Of a DNA stretch of 64,000 nt, positions 15,979 through 30,380 are shown piece after piece. Made by a program: the position numbers and the translations under genes. Position 1 is the first letter of the stretch. Each line of letters begins with the position of its first letter. The DNA comes from Burkholderiales bacterium (GTDB lineage Bacteria > Pseudomonadota > Gammaproteobacteria > Burkholderiales > Burkholderiaceae_C): NCBI GenBank assembly GCA_016702555.1, contig JADJDV010000006.1:310001-374000 (forward strand), in the 5' to 3' direction. The notes beneath the pieces are model-generated. The model did no database searches and was not told the DNA's origin. It was given only the letters and a program-made list of their open reading frames with translations.

Positions 15979-17125
15979 GGAAGGTCTGCACAAATCTGCA
16001 GATCTCATGCTATGCAAGATGTAGCGTCTTTGGGACAATTGAGCGCGAAGCAGCCTTGGCCTGAACCTGGTGTCAGCGCACGCGCAAGCGGCGCTTTCTC
16101 GATGGATGAATGCCGGGTGCCTGGGCCGTCTGGCGGCCTTGATCGCGCCATATGCTGAGGCTGGCGACGCGGGCGTCAGCCCTTTGCGGTTGAAGCCATG
16201 CTGCGCATTCACTTCATGCAGCAGTGGTTCACCCTGAGTGACCCGGCGATGGAAGAGGCGTTGCACGACGTGCCGCTGTACCGCGAGTTTGCGGGCCTGG
16301 ACAACTGGCATACGCGCCGCCCGACGAGAGCACCATCTTGCGCTTTCGTCACCTGCTGGAGCAGCACAAGCTGGCCGAGCAGATGTTCAAGCTCATCAAC
16401 GAGCTGCTCATCGCCAAGGGATTGCTGCTCAGGCTGGCACCGCCGTGGACGCCACCTTGATTGCTGCGCCCAGCTCCACCAAGAACAAGGACAACGCGCG
16501 CGATGCCCAGATGCGCTCCAGCAAGAAGGGCAACAACTGGTACTTTGGGATGAAGACGCACATCGGTGTGGACGCCGACTCAGGCTTGACGCACAGCGTG
16601 CGTGGCACGGCAGGCAACGTGCATGACATCGTTGAGGCCAACGCCTTGCTGCACGGTGAAGAAAGCAATGCCTTTGGCGACTCGGCCTTCCAGGGTGCTG
16701 ACAAGCGAGCCGATGCCAAGGAAAGTGTCACCGGCATGTGGCCATGAAGCCGGGCCAGCGCAAAGCGCTGGACAGGACGATCCGATCGAAGGCAAGCTGA
16801 TCAGATCGAACGCATCAAGGCCAGCATCCGCGCCAGGTCGAGCATCCGTTTCGGGTCGTGAAGTGCCAGTTCGGCTATGTGAAGGTGCGCTACCGGGGTT
16901 TGAAGAAGAACACGGCGCAGATCGTGACCTTGTTGGGCCTGGCCAACCTGTGGATGGCGCGCAAGAAGTTGATGGCATAGGTGCGCCCGGCGCGGGCCAA
17001 AAGGGCCTGCGGGAGAGCAAAAAACCTCCGAGCAAGGCGAAAACGTCCGGCGAGGTCTCAGTTTCCAGCAAGAGCTAAAAAATGGACAGCCAAGCACATC
17101 CGCGTGTCAATTATTCAGACCGTCC
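15979..17125 (+). mobile_element. IS5-family insertion sequence, decayed
   Basis: A 1,147-bp element inserted in the RAYT gene. Imperfect terminal inverted repeats start GGAAGGTCTGCACAA on the left and, reverse-complemented, GGACGGTCTGAATAA on the right. It is flanked by the 4-bp direct repeat CTGA (15975-15978 and 17126-17129); IS5-family elements commonly make 4-bp duplications. Its only gene is a broken transposase, so it is probably immobile. Confidence 0.85.
16040..16980 (+). pseudogene. IS5-family transposase, multiple frameshifts
   Basis: Fragments match an IS5-type DDE transposase in order but in changing frames. MLRIHFMQQWFTLSDPAMEE lies at 16198 on. After a frame change near 16320 comes STILRFRHLLEQHKLAEQMF. 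After another near 16433 come GTAVDATLIAAPSSTKNK and WYFGMKTHIGVDADSGLTHS, and after one near 16732 comes the C-terminal end with VKVRYRGLKKNTAQIV and NLWMARKKLMA, stopping at 16980. The N-terminal region upstream of 16198 (RKRRFLDEMNA-like) is also shifted. At least four indels make it non-functional; none lies in a long homopolymer, which favours true decay over sequencing error. Confidence 0.85.
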
Positions 17126-17825
17126 CTGAGGCAGCAGGCCGACCTGCATCAGGTGGCGGTGCACGGCTATGTGCTGATGAGCAACCACCTGCACCTGCTG
17201 GTGACGCCCGAGACCACCAACGGCGTGCCGCGGATGATGCAGGGCGTGGGGCGCGCCTACGTGCGCTGGTTCAACCGCCGGCACGGACGCAGCGGCACGC
17301 TGTGGGAGGGGCGCTACCGCAGCACCCTGATCGAGGCCGAGCGCTACCTGCTGGCCTGCATGGCCTACATCGACCTCAACCCGGTGCGCGCCGGCATGGT
17401 CGCCGCGCCGGCGGATTACCCCTGGTCGAGCTACGCGCACCATGCCGGTCTGCGCGCCGATCCGCTGCTCAAACCGCACCCGCTGTATTGGGCGATGGGC
17501 AACACGCCGTTCGCGCGCGAGCACGCCTACGCACAACTGGTGCAAGCGGGGCTGGACGAAAAGTGCCAGGCCGATCTGGCGCGCTCGGCGCACAGCGGCT
17601 GGGCCTTGGGCGGTGCCGATTTCGTGGCCGACTTGCAACGGCGTACGCAGCGGCGCGTGACGCGGGCAGCGGCGGGACGGCCGTTCAGCGTCAAGCGTTC
17701 CGTCGACAAATAAGGGCAGCTTCATATTTTTCATGGGGAAATCACCATCCTTATTGATGTGTCCCTAATTAAATTTATTGACTGAGTAAGGCAATTTAAT
17801 TGTGATCTGACCCCTATTAAAAAGA

Positions 17826-17854
17826 TTGCGGTGCATGTTGCGCTGCAATATGCT
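17826..17854 (+). promoter_or_regulatory. Candidate sigma-70 promoter of gltB
   Basis: TTGCGG (17826-17831) and TATGCT (17849-17854) are separated by 17 bases and end 33 bases before the gltB start codon. The match is reasonable but unproven. The rest of the 174-base gap contains only the AT-rich RAYT-side repeat remnant. Confidence 0.4.
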
Positions 17855-17887
17855 TGCGCTTCGTTTTTCTGGAACGGGGTTTAAGCG

Positions 17888-22663
<4,776 letters not shown>

Positions 22664-22678
22664 GAAGGATTCGCGATC

Positions 22679-24169
<1,491 letters not shown>

Positions 24170-24217
24170 AGCGTCGGGGTGCGGCTATCCCGGATCGCCC
24201 GGCGGGCGGCATAGGAG

Positions 24218-24240
24218 CACGCACGCGGACCGCGTGCGTG
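24218..24240. repeat. 23-bp near-perfect palindrome between the gltD tail copies
   Basis: CACGCACGCGG and CCGCGTGCGTG flank a single central A. There is no T-tract, so it is not a classical terminator. It could be a protein site or a strong transcript hairpin. Confidence 0.6.
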
Positions 24241-24379
24241 GCGTGAAGGCCGCCAGGCCGCGCGGGCCGTGGACGAGTTCCTGATGGGTTCCAGCACCTT
24301 GCCTCGTTAAGATTCACGTCTGCCCCCGCGCCTCGCCGATTGCGAGGCGTTGTCGACTCAACCCAGGACAAGCTCCGAC

Positions 24380-25366
24380 ATGACTTCCCCCATTCGCATC
24401 GCCATCGCCGGTCACGGCAACCTCGGCCGTGGCGTCGAGGCCGCGCTCACGCGCAACGCCGACATGCAACTGGTCGGCATCTACACCCGCCGCCCGCCCG
24501 CGCAACTGCAGCCGCTCGCCGCCGGCACACCGGTGCACGGCATGGACGCGCTGGCTGGACACGCGGACCGGATCGACGTGCTGATCCTCTGCGGCGGCTC
24601 CAAGGAAGACCTGCCGCAGCAAGGCCCGGCGCTGGCGGCGCGGTTCAATACCGTGGACAGCTTCGATACCCACGCGCAGATTCCCGCCTACTTCGCCGCC
24701 GTCGATGCGGCCGCGGCGCCGAACCGCCGGACGGCGCTGATCTCGGCCGGCTGGGACCCCGGCATGTTCTCCATCAACCGCGTGCTGGGCGAGGCCCTGC
24801 TGCCCGAGGGCGCCACCTACACCTTCTGGGGCAAGGGCCTGAGCCAGGGCCACTCCGACGCCATCCGCCGCGTGCCTGGCGTGGCCGGCGGCGTGCAGTA
24901 CACGGTGCCGGTGCCGACGGCGGTGGAGCAGGTGCGCAGCGGCACGCGGCCCACCCTGACGACGCGGCAAAAGCACACGCGCGAATGCTTCGTGGTGCTG
25001 GCCGAAGGCGCCGATGCCGACACGGTGCGGCGCGCCATCGTCAGCATGCCGCACTACTTCGACGAGTACGACACCACGGTGACGTTCATCAGCGCCGACG
25101 AACTGCGCCGCGACCACGGCGCCATGCCGCACGGCGGCTTCGTCATCCGCAGCGGCAGCACCAGCGCCGGCAGCGGCCAGGTGATCGAGTACGGCCTCAA
25201 GCTCGACAGCAACCCCGAGTTCACGGCCAGCGTGCTGGTGGCCTACGCGCGCGCCGTGCACCGCCTGCACCAGCAGGGCCGTTTCGGCGCGTTCACGGTG
25301 TTCGACGTCGCGCCCGGCCTGCTGTCGCCCAAGAGCGCCGCCGAACTGCGTGCCGAGTCGCTGTAA
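24380..25366 (+). CDS. ddh: meso-Diaminopimelate D-dehydrogenase
   Basis: A 328-residue NADP enzyme making meso-diaminopimelate from tetrahydrodipicolinate, ammonia and NADPH in one step, a bypass of the succinylase route to lysine and peptidoglycan. The Rossmann motif is AIAGHGNLGRGVEAAL. Characteristic Ddh segments are SAGWDPGMFSINRVLGEALL, WGKGLSQGHSDAIRRVPGV, MPHYFDEYDTTVTFI, MPHGGFVI and YGLKLDSNPEFTASVLVAYARA, close in plan to the Corynebacterium enzyme. The start ATG at 24380 follows an AGGA; ten codons upstream are unlikely to be used. Beside gltBD it may add a nitrogen-linked route. Confidence 0.92.
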   Translation: MTSPIRIAIAGHGNLGRGVEAALTRNADMQLVGIYTRRPPAQLQPLAAGTPVHGMDALAGHADRIDVLILCGGSKEDLPQQGPALAARFNTVDSFDTHAQIPAYFAAVDAAAAPNRRTALISAGWDPGMFSINRVLGEALLPEGATYTFWGKGLSQGHSDAIRRVPGVAGGVQYTVPVPTAVEQVRSGTRPTLTTRQKHTRECFVVLAEGADADTVRRAIVSMPHYFDEYDTTVTFISADELRRDHGAMPHGGFVIRSGSTSAGSGQVIEYGLKLDSNPEFTASVLVAYARAVHRLHQQGRFGAFTVFDVAPGLLSPKSAAELRAESL

Positions 25367-25387
25367 AGCCGTGCTGGCGCCCGTTGG

Positions 25388-25861
25388 GTGCGGCGCCGCC
25401 CGTTCGCCGCGCGCATGTTCGCCACGCCCTTGCTGTTCGCGTTGAACGGCCCCTGGCGCCGCGTCATCTACGTGACGCTGTATGAGTTGATCGCGATGGC
25501 CGTCGTCACCCTGGCGCTGGCCTGCTTCACCGACGAGGGCTGGGCCAGCTCGGGTGGGCTGGCCGTCGGCAGCTCGGCCATCGCGGTGGCCTGGAACCTG
25601 GTCTTCAACGGCCTGTTCGAGCGCTGGGAGCGGCGCCAGCCGGTGCGCGGGCGCAGCGCGGTGCGGCGCGTGGTGCACGCCATCGGCTTCGAAGGTGGGC
25701 TGCTGCTGTGGCTGGTGCCCTTCTTCGCCTGGTGGCTGGGCGTCAGCCTGTGGCAGGCACTGCTGATGGACGTGGGCCTGCTGGTGTTCTTTCTCGTCTA
25801 CACCTTCGTTTTCACCTGGGTCTTTGACCGCTTGTTCGGCCTGCCGGCCTCGGCCAGGTAG
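25388..25861 (+). CDS. PACE-family efflux protein (chlorhexidine/biocide type)
   Basis: A small inner-membrane protein of 157 residues from a GTG at 25388, or 148 from the ATG at 25415; neither has a clear ribosome binding site. Four hydrophobic helices form two tandem bacterial transmembrane pair domains. The first has VIYVTLYELIAMAVVTLAL with the conserved intramembrane Glu, and NLVFNGLFERWE. The second has VVHAIGFEGGLLLWLVPFFAWW and YTFVFTWVFDRLF. These motifs define the PACE family (AceI), proton-driven exporters of chlorhexidine and short-chain diamines. The native substrate is unknown here. Confidence 0.88.
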   Translation: MRRRPFAARMFATPLLFALNGPWRRVIYVTLYELIAMAVVTLALACFTDEGWASSGGLAVGSSAIAVAWNLVFNGLFERWERRQPVRGRSAVRRVVHAIGFEGGLLLWLVPFFAWWLGVSLWQALLMDVGLLVFFLVYTFVFTWVFDRLFGLPASAR

Positions 25862-25907
25862 CGCGTCGGGCCGGGTGGACAATGGCGCTGCACCGCCAAG
25901 GCCCGCC

Positions 25908-27125
25908 ATGCTCCAACTCGCCGACGTCCAGCAAGCCGCCGCCCGCCTGACCGGGCAGGTGCTTGACACACCCTGCCTGCATTCGCGCACGCTGTCGCAG
26001 ATCACCGGCGCCGAGGTTTTCCTCAAGTTCGAGAACCACCAGTTCACCGCCTCGTTCAAGGAGCGCGGCGCCTGCAACAAGCTGACCCTGTTGGTCGAGC
26101 AGGCGCGCCGCGCCGGCACGCCGCTGGCCGGCGTGGTCGCCATGAGCGCCGGCAACCACGCGCAGGGCGTGGCCTACCACGCGCAGCGCCTGGGGCTGCG
26201 CGCGCTCATCGTCATGCCGCGCTTCACACCCGGCGTCAAGGTCGAGGGCACGCGCGCGCTCGGCGCCGAGGTGCTGCTGCACGGCGACACGCTGGACGCC
26301 GCGCGCGCCTATGCGCAGACGCTGGCCGAGGCCCAGGGCCTGAGCTTCGTACACCCCTACGACGACGAGGCCATCATGGCCGGCCAGGGCACGGTGGCGC
26401 TGGAGATGCTGCGCGCCGTGCCCGATCTCGACGCGCTGGTGGTCTCGGTCGGCGGCGGTGGGCTGATCAGCGGCATGGCCACCGCAGCCGAGGGACTCCA
26501 GCCCGGCATCGAGCTGATCGGCGTGCAGATGGCGCGCTTTGCCGGCATGCTCAACGCCGTGCGGGGCACGCACCATGCCATGGGCGCCAGCACCATCGCG
26601 GAGGGTATCGCCGTCACCGTGCCCGGGCGCCTGTGCGCCGAGGTGGTGCGCGCCCGCGTGCACGACCTGCTGCTGGTCGACGAGGGCGACATCGAGCAGG
26701 CCATCGTCATGCTGCTGGAGATCGAGAAAACCCTGGTCGAGGGCGCCGGCGCCGCCGGCCTGGCCGCACTGCTGCGTTTTCCGGAGCGCTTCAAGGGGCG
26801 CCGCGTGGGCCTGGTGCTGTCCGGCGGCAACATCGACCCGCAACTGCTGGCGCAGATCATCGGCCGTGGCCTGGTGCGCTCGGGCCGCCTGGTGCGCGTC
26901 AGCGTCAGCGCGCGCGACGTGCCCGGCTCGCTGGCGCGCATCACGCGCGCCGTCGCCGATGCCGGCGCCAACATCGACGAGGTGCACCACCAGCGCGCCT
27001 TCACCCTGCTGTCGGCGCAAAGCGTCGAGATCGAGATGGTGCTGCAAACGCGCGGGCCGGCCCACGTGCAGGAGGTGCTCGATCGCCTCACCGCCGAGGG
27101 CGTGCAGGCGCATCGGGTGGATTAG
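25908..27125 (+). CDS. ilvA: Threonine ammonia-lyase with C-terminal ACT domain
   Basis: A 405-residue PLP enzyme converting threonine to 2-oxobutyrate, the first step toward isoleucine. The PLP lysine lies in FENHQFTASFKERGACNKL, and the substrate and cofactor loops are VAMSAGNHAQGVAYHA and VSVGGGGLISGMATAAEGL. EGAGAAGLAALL and LSGGNIDPQLLAQII complete the catalytic domain. Residues ~330-405 form an ACT regulatory domain (RVSVSARDVPGSLARITRAVADAGANID). With one short ACT domain it resembles the TdcB/YgkG-type shorter enzyme rather than long E. coli IlvA (514). A strong terminator follows. Confidence 0.9.
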   Translation: MLQLADVQQAAARLTGQVLDTPCLHSRTLSQITGAEVFLKFENHQFTASFKERGACNKLTLLVEQARRAGTPLAGVVAMSAGNHAQGVAYHAQRLGLRALIVMPRFTPGVKVEGTRALGAEVLLHGDTLDAARAYAQTLAEAQGLSFVHPYDDEAIMAGQGTVALEMLRAVPDLDALVVSVGGGGLISGMATAAEGLQPGIELIGVQMARFAGMLNAVRGTHHAMGASTIAEGIAVTVPGRLCAEVVRARVHDLLLVDEGDIEQAIVMLLEIEKTLVEGAGAAGLAALLRFPERFKGRRVGLVLSGGNIDPQLLAQIIGRGLVRSGRLVRVSVSARDVPGSLARITRAVADAGANIDEVHHQRAFTLLSAQSVEIEMVLQTRGPAHVQEVLDRLTAEGVQAHRVD

Positions 27126-27189
27126 GGCCGGTCCAGTTCCCGTCTCGCGCCGCCCGCCGCGGCGGACCGGAACCGCTATCATGCGAGCG

Positions 27190-27213
27190 ACCGGTTCCCC
27201 CACCGGTTTTTTT
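27190..27213 (+). terminator. Intrinsic terminator-like hairpin between ilvA and mlaF
   Basis: A perfect ACCGGT/ACCGGT stem with a TCCCCC loop is followed by seven T residues (27207-27213). It ends eight bases before the mlaF start codon and occupies the place where a ribosome binding site would be. A TATCAT box (27176-27181) just upstream could be a -10 element. Confidence 0.75.
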
Positions 27214-27221
27214 CGTTTTTC

Positions 27222-28046
27222 ATGAATGCCCCCACCCACCGGAACGACGCCTTGGTCGAGCTGCGCGACGTGACCTTCGGTTACGGCGAGCGCGCGGTGC
27301 TGTGCGATCTGTCGCTGGCGGTGCCGCGCGGCCGGGTGACGGCGCTGATGGGGGCCTCGGGCGGCGGCAAGACCACGGTGCTGCGCCTGATCGGCGGGCA
27401 GCAGCGGGCGCAGCGCGGCCAGGTGCTGGTGGGCGGCAAGGACGTGGGTGCCATGGACGAGTCGCAGCTGTACGCCGCGCGCCGCCGCATGGGCATGCTG
27501 TTTCAGTTCGGGGCGCTGTTCACCGACTTGTCGGTGTTCGACAACGTCGCGTTCCCGCTGCGTGAGCACACCACGCTGCCCGAGGCGCTGGTGCGCGACA
27601 TCGTGCTGATGAAGCTGGACGCGGTCGGCCTGCGCGGCGCGCGCGAGCTGATGCCGGGGCAGATATCGGGCGGCATGGCGCGGCGTGTGGCGCTGGCGCG
27701 CGCGATCGCGCTCGACCCGGAACTGGTGATGTACGACGAGCCCTTCGCCGGGCTGGACCCGATCTCGCTGGGCACGGCGGCGCGCCTGATCCGGCAGCTC
27801 AACGACGCACTGGGCATCACCAGCATCGTGGTGTCGCACGACGTGCAGGAGACTTTTCTGATCGCCGACCAGGTGATCATCCTGGCCGACGGCCAGGTGG
27901 CGGCGCAGGGCACGCCGGATGAACTGCGGGCCAGCGCGCTGCCGCTGGTGCGCCAGTTCATCGGCCTGGACATCGATGGCCCGGTGCAGTTTCACTACCC
28001 GGGGCCCACGGTGGAGCAGGATTTCGGCGTGGAGGTGGCGCGATGA
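27222..28046 (+). CDS. mlaF: Mla lipid transport ATPase MlaF
   Basis: A 274-residue cytoplasmic ABC ATPase of the maintenance-of-lipid-asymmetry system, which moves phospholipid between outer and inner membranes. Walker A is GASGGGKTT, the Q-loop is MLFQFGALFTDLSVFDNVAFPLRE (typical of MlaF/Ttg2A), the signature is ISGGMARRVALARAIA, Walker B is LVMYDEPFAGLDPIS and the switch histidine is in VVSHDVQE. It overlaps mlaE by four bases. No ribosome binding site precedes the ATG, because a terminator-like hairpin sits there; a TTG at 27252 would be a shorter alternative. Confidence 0.95.
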   Translation: MNAPTHRNDALVELRDVTFGYGERAVLCDLSLAVPRGRVTALMGASGGGKTTVLRLIGGQQRAQRGQVLVGGKDVGAMDESQLYAARRRMGMLFQFGALFTDLSVFDNVAFPLREHTTLPEALVRDIVLMKLDAVGLRGARELMPGQISGGMARRVALARAIALDPELVMYDEPFAGLDPISLGTAARLIRQLNDALGITSIVVSHDVQETFLIADQVIILADGQVAAQGTPDELRASALPLVRQFIGLDIDGPVQFHYPGPTVEQDFGVEVAR

Positions 28047-28825
28047 GCTGGTGGCGCCCGTCCGACGTCGGCTTTGCCGTGCGCGGGCAGCTCGCCGACC
28101 TGGGTTACGCGGCGCGCTTTTTCTGGCGCCTGCTGGGGCTGGGCGGCGCCTGCCTGCGGCGCTTTTCGCTGGTGCGCGACCAGATCCATTTCCTGGGCAA
28201 TTATTCGCTCGCCATCATCGCGGTGTCGGGCCTGTTCGTCGGTTTCGTGCTGGCGCTGCAGGGCTACAACATCCTGCAGCGCTACGGCTCGGCCGAGGCG
28301 GTGGGGTTGATGGTGGCGCTGTCGCTGCTGCGCGAACTGGGGCCGGTGGTGACGGCGCTGCTGTTTGCCGGCCGCGCCGGCACCTCGCTGACGGCCGAGA
28401 TCGGGTTGATGAAGGCGGGCGAGCAGTTCAGCGCCATGGAGATGATGGCGGTGGACCCGATCCGGCGCATCATCGCGCCGCGCTTCTGGGCCGGCGTGAT
28501 CGTGGTGCCGCTGCTGACGGCGGTGTTCAACGCGGTCGGCGTGCTGGGCGGCTGGGTGGTCAGCGTGCCGATGATCGGCGTCGATCCGGGCGCATTCTGG
28601 AGCCAGATGCAGGGCGGCGTCGACTGGTGGGCCGACCTGGGCAATGGCGTGATCAAGAGCCTGGTGTTCGGCGTGACGGTGACCTTCGTCGCGCTGCTGC
28701 AGGGCTACGTGGCCAAGCCGACGGCCGACGGGGTGGCGCACGCCACCACGCGCACCGTGGTGATGGCCTCGCTGCTGGTGCTGGGGCTGGATTTCCTGCT
28801 CACGGCACTGATGTTCACTTACTGA
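28043..28825 (+). CDS. mlaE: Mla lipid transport permease MlaE
   Basis: A 260-residue inner-membrane protein with about five to six hydrophobic segments. Family hallmarks are LGNYSLAIIAVSGLFVGFVLALQGYNIL, LLRELGPVVTALLFAGRAGTSLTAEIGLMK and EQFSAMEMMAVDPIRRIIAPRFWAG. The start codon overlaps the mlaF stop (ATGA), so translation is coupled. It forms the membrane core of the MlaFEDB complex. Confidence 0.96.
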   Translation: MSWWRPSDVGFAVRGQLADLGYAARFFWRLLGLGGACLRRFSLVRDQIHFLGNYSLAIIAVSGLFVGFVLALQGYNILQRYGSAEAVGLMVALSLLRELGPVVTALLFAGRAGTSLTAEIGLMKAGEQFSAMEMMAVDPIRRIIAPRFWAGVIVVPLLTAVFNAVGVLGGWVVSVPMIGVDPGAFWSQMQGGVDWWADLGNGVIKSLVFGVTVTFVALLQGYVAKPTADGVAHATTRTVVMASLLVLGLDFLLTALMFTY

Positions 28826-28845
28826 GTTGGAAGCGGGGCAAAGCC

Positions 28846-29349
28846 ATGGGGCGCTCGAAGAACGATATCTGGGTCGGCCTGTTCGTGATGATCGGGCTGG
28901 CGGCGCTGGTGTTCCTGGCGCTGCGCTCGGCCAATCTGCTGACGCTGAGCTTCCAGCCGACCTACCGGCTGACCGCGCACTTCGACAACATCGGCGGGCT
29001 CAAGCCGAAGGCGGCGGTGCGCAGTTCGGGCGTGGTGGTGGGCCGGGTGTCCGAGATCGGTTTCGACGACGAGCGCTTCCAGGCCCGCATCACGCTGGAG
29101 ATGGATTCGCGCTTTCACTTTCCCAAGGACAGCTCGCTGAAGATCCTGACCAGCGGCCTGCTGGGCGAGCAGTACATCGGCGTCGAGGCCGGTGCCGACG
29201 AGGCCAATCTGGCGGCTGGCGATAATGTCGGCTCGACGCAGTCGGCGGTGGTGCTGGAGAATCTGATCAGCCAGTTCCTCTACAACAGCGCGGCCGGCGG
29301 CGCATCCGCCGGCGGTGCTGGCAAGGCGGCGGGCGGCGCGGTCAAATAA
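28846..29349 (+). CDS. mlaD: Mla lipid-binding MCE protein MlaD
   Basis: A 167-residue protein with one N-terminal membrane anchor (IWVGLFVMIGLAALVFLAL) and a periplasmic MCE domain (TYRLTAHFDNIGGLKPKAAV, GVVVGRVSEIGFDD, LKILTSGLLGEQYIGVE). In the family it forms a hexameric ring over the MlaE dimer. The C-terminal tail is rich in Gly and Ala. It lies 20 bases after mlaE and is followed by an inverted repeat before mlaA. Confidence 0.95.
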   Translation: MGRSKNDIWVGLFVMIGLAALVFLALRSANLLTLSFQPTYRLTAHFDNIGGLKPKAAVRSSGVVVGRVSEIGFDDERFQARITLEMDSRFHFPKDSSLKILTSGLLGEQYIGVEAGADEANLAAGDNVGSTQSAVVLENLISQFLYNSAAGGASAGGAGKAAGGAVK

Positions 29350-29353
29350 GCCT

Positions 29354-29441
29354 GTCATTCCCGCGCAGGCGGGAATCCAGTGGTCATGAACCATTCCCCG
29401 CTGGATGGGCCGTCCCGGATTCCCGCCTGCGCGGGAATGAC
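29354..29441. repeat. Large intergenic inverted repeat, TCATTCCCGC family (copy 1)
   Basis: Two 25-base arms (29354-29378 and 29417-29441) are perfect reverse complements, each containing CATTCCCGCGCAGGCGGGAA; each arm itself contains the CCCGC/GCGGG stem. The right arm is followed by GGTTTTT, so it may also terminate transcription. A second copy lies after tatC at 63414-63487. Confidence 0.85.
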
Positions 29442-29519
29442 GGTTTTTACCTGCCGATTTCCAAAAGAGGGAACTCTTTCCAAGTTTTGCAAATGACGAT
29501 ACGTGAGCAGAGTGACACC

Positions 29520-30293
29520 ATGGGCAAGCCGATGAACCGCCGCACAGCCGCCGCCTGGCACCGCCTCGCGCTGGGCGTCGGCGTGGCGCTGCTGGTGCTG
29601 GCCAGCGGCTGCGCCACCGTCGCCAACCCCGATCCACGCGACCCGTTCGAGGGCTACAACCGCTCGATGACGCGTTTCAATACCGCCGTCGACGACGCCG
29701 TGCTGAAGCCGGTGGCCACCGCCTACCAGCAGGCGCTGCCGCAGCCGGTGCGCACCGGCGTCGGCAATTTCTTCGGCAACCTGGGCGATGCCTGGTCCTT
29801 TGTCAACAACGTGCTGCAGGCCAAGCCCGAGGCGGCGCTGCACTCGTTCTGGCGCGTGGTCGTCAACACCACCATGGGCATGGGCGGCGTGCTGGATCCA
29901 GCCACCGAGATGCGGATGCGGCGCTCGCGCGAGGACTTCGGCCAGACGCTCGGCCGCTGGGGCGTGCCCTCGGGGCCGTATCTGGTGCTGCCACTGCTGG
30001 GGCCGTCCTCGGTGCGCGATACGGCGGCGCTGCCGGTGGATTGGTACGGCCAGCCGCTGGGGCAGGTCAACGACGTTTCGGTGCGCAATTCGCTGCGCGC
30101 GATCGACTTCGTCGACCGGCGCGCGCGCCTGCTGCAGGCTGGTGAAATCCTGGATGCGGCCGCGCTCGATTCCTACATGTTCATGCGCGATGCTTACCTG
30201 CAGCGGCGCCAGAACGAAGTCCATGATGGCAACCCGCCGCCGGACGGGGAGCGCTACGACCTCGATGAGGACGAGCCCGCCGCCAAGCCTTGA
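29520..30293 (+). CDS. mlaA: Mla outer-membrane lipoprotein MlaA (VacJ)
   Basis: A 257-residue lipoprotein that removes misplaced phospholipid from the outer leaflet of the outer membrane. A signal sequence (LALGVGVALLVLASGC) ends in the lipobox LASGC. The mature part has the VacJ pattern: DPRDPFEGYNRSMTRFNTAVDDAV, NFFGNLGDAWSFVNNVLQAK, GEDFGQTLGRWGVPSGPYLVLPLLGPSS-like sequence and a final YMFMRDAYLQRRQNEVHDG. In-frame ATGs at 29493, 29520 and 29532 are possible; 29520 gives a normal-length signal peptide. It is placed inside the mla operon, as is usual in Burkholderiales but not in E. coli. Confidence 0.93.
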   Translation: MGKPMNRRTAAAWHRLALGVGVALLVLASGCATVANPDPRDPFEGYNRSMTRFNTAVDDAVLKPVATAYQQALPQPVRTGVGNFFGNLGDAWSFVNNVLQAKPEAALHSFWRVVVNTTMGMGGVLDPATEMRMRRSREDFGQTLGRWGVPSGPYLVLPLLGPSSVRDTAALPVDWYGQPLGQVNDVSVRNSLRAIDFVDRRARLLQAGEILDAAALDSYMFMRDAYLQRRQNEVHDGNPPPDGERYDLDEDEPAAKP

Positions 30294-30380
30294 CGGCGCG
30301 CGGGGAACCCGCCGCCGCGGCGCGGTTCCAAAGCCACGTGAGGACGCCCGTCGGCGTCCGTGAAGAAAGCACATAACACC

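Larger units (their letters stand above)
15858..17713 (+). pseudogene. REP-associated tyrosine transposase (RAYT, Y1_Tnp), split by an IS5-family element
   Basis: The 5' part (15858-15978) encodes MSRLPRLTIPGYPHHIIQRG and continues to the insertion point; the 3' part (17130-17713) resumes as RQQADLHQVAVHGYVLMSNH. Joining them with one copy of the 4-bp duplication CTGA gives an uninterrupted frame of 234 residues. The HUH metal motif is NHLHLLV, and the catalytic-tyrosine region includes GTLWEGRYRSTLIEAERYLL and YIDLNPVRAGMV, all typical of the Y1 transposase family. RAYTs are single-copy enzymes thought to mobilise REP sequences by single-strand transposition. As it stands the 3' part could start at a GTG (17153) but lacks the N-terminal residues, so the gene is taken as inactive. 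Confidence 0.88.

Noticed and set aside
16981..17757. A frame overlapping the 3' half of the RAYT gene
   Set aside because: It is out of frame with the Y1 transposase motifs, which are clear in the frame ending at 17713.
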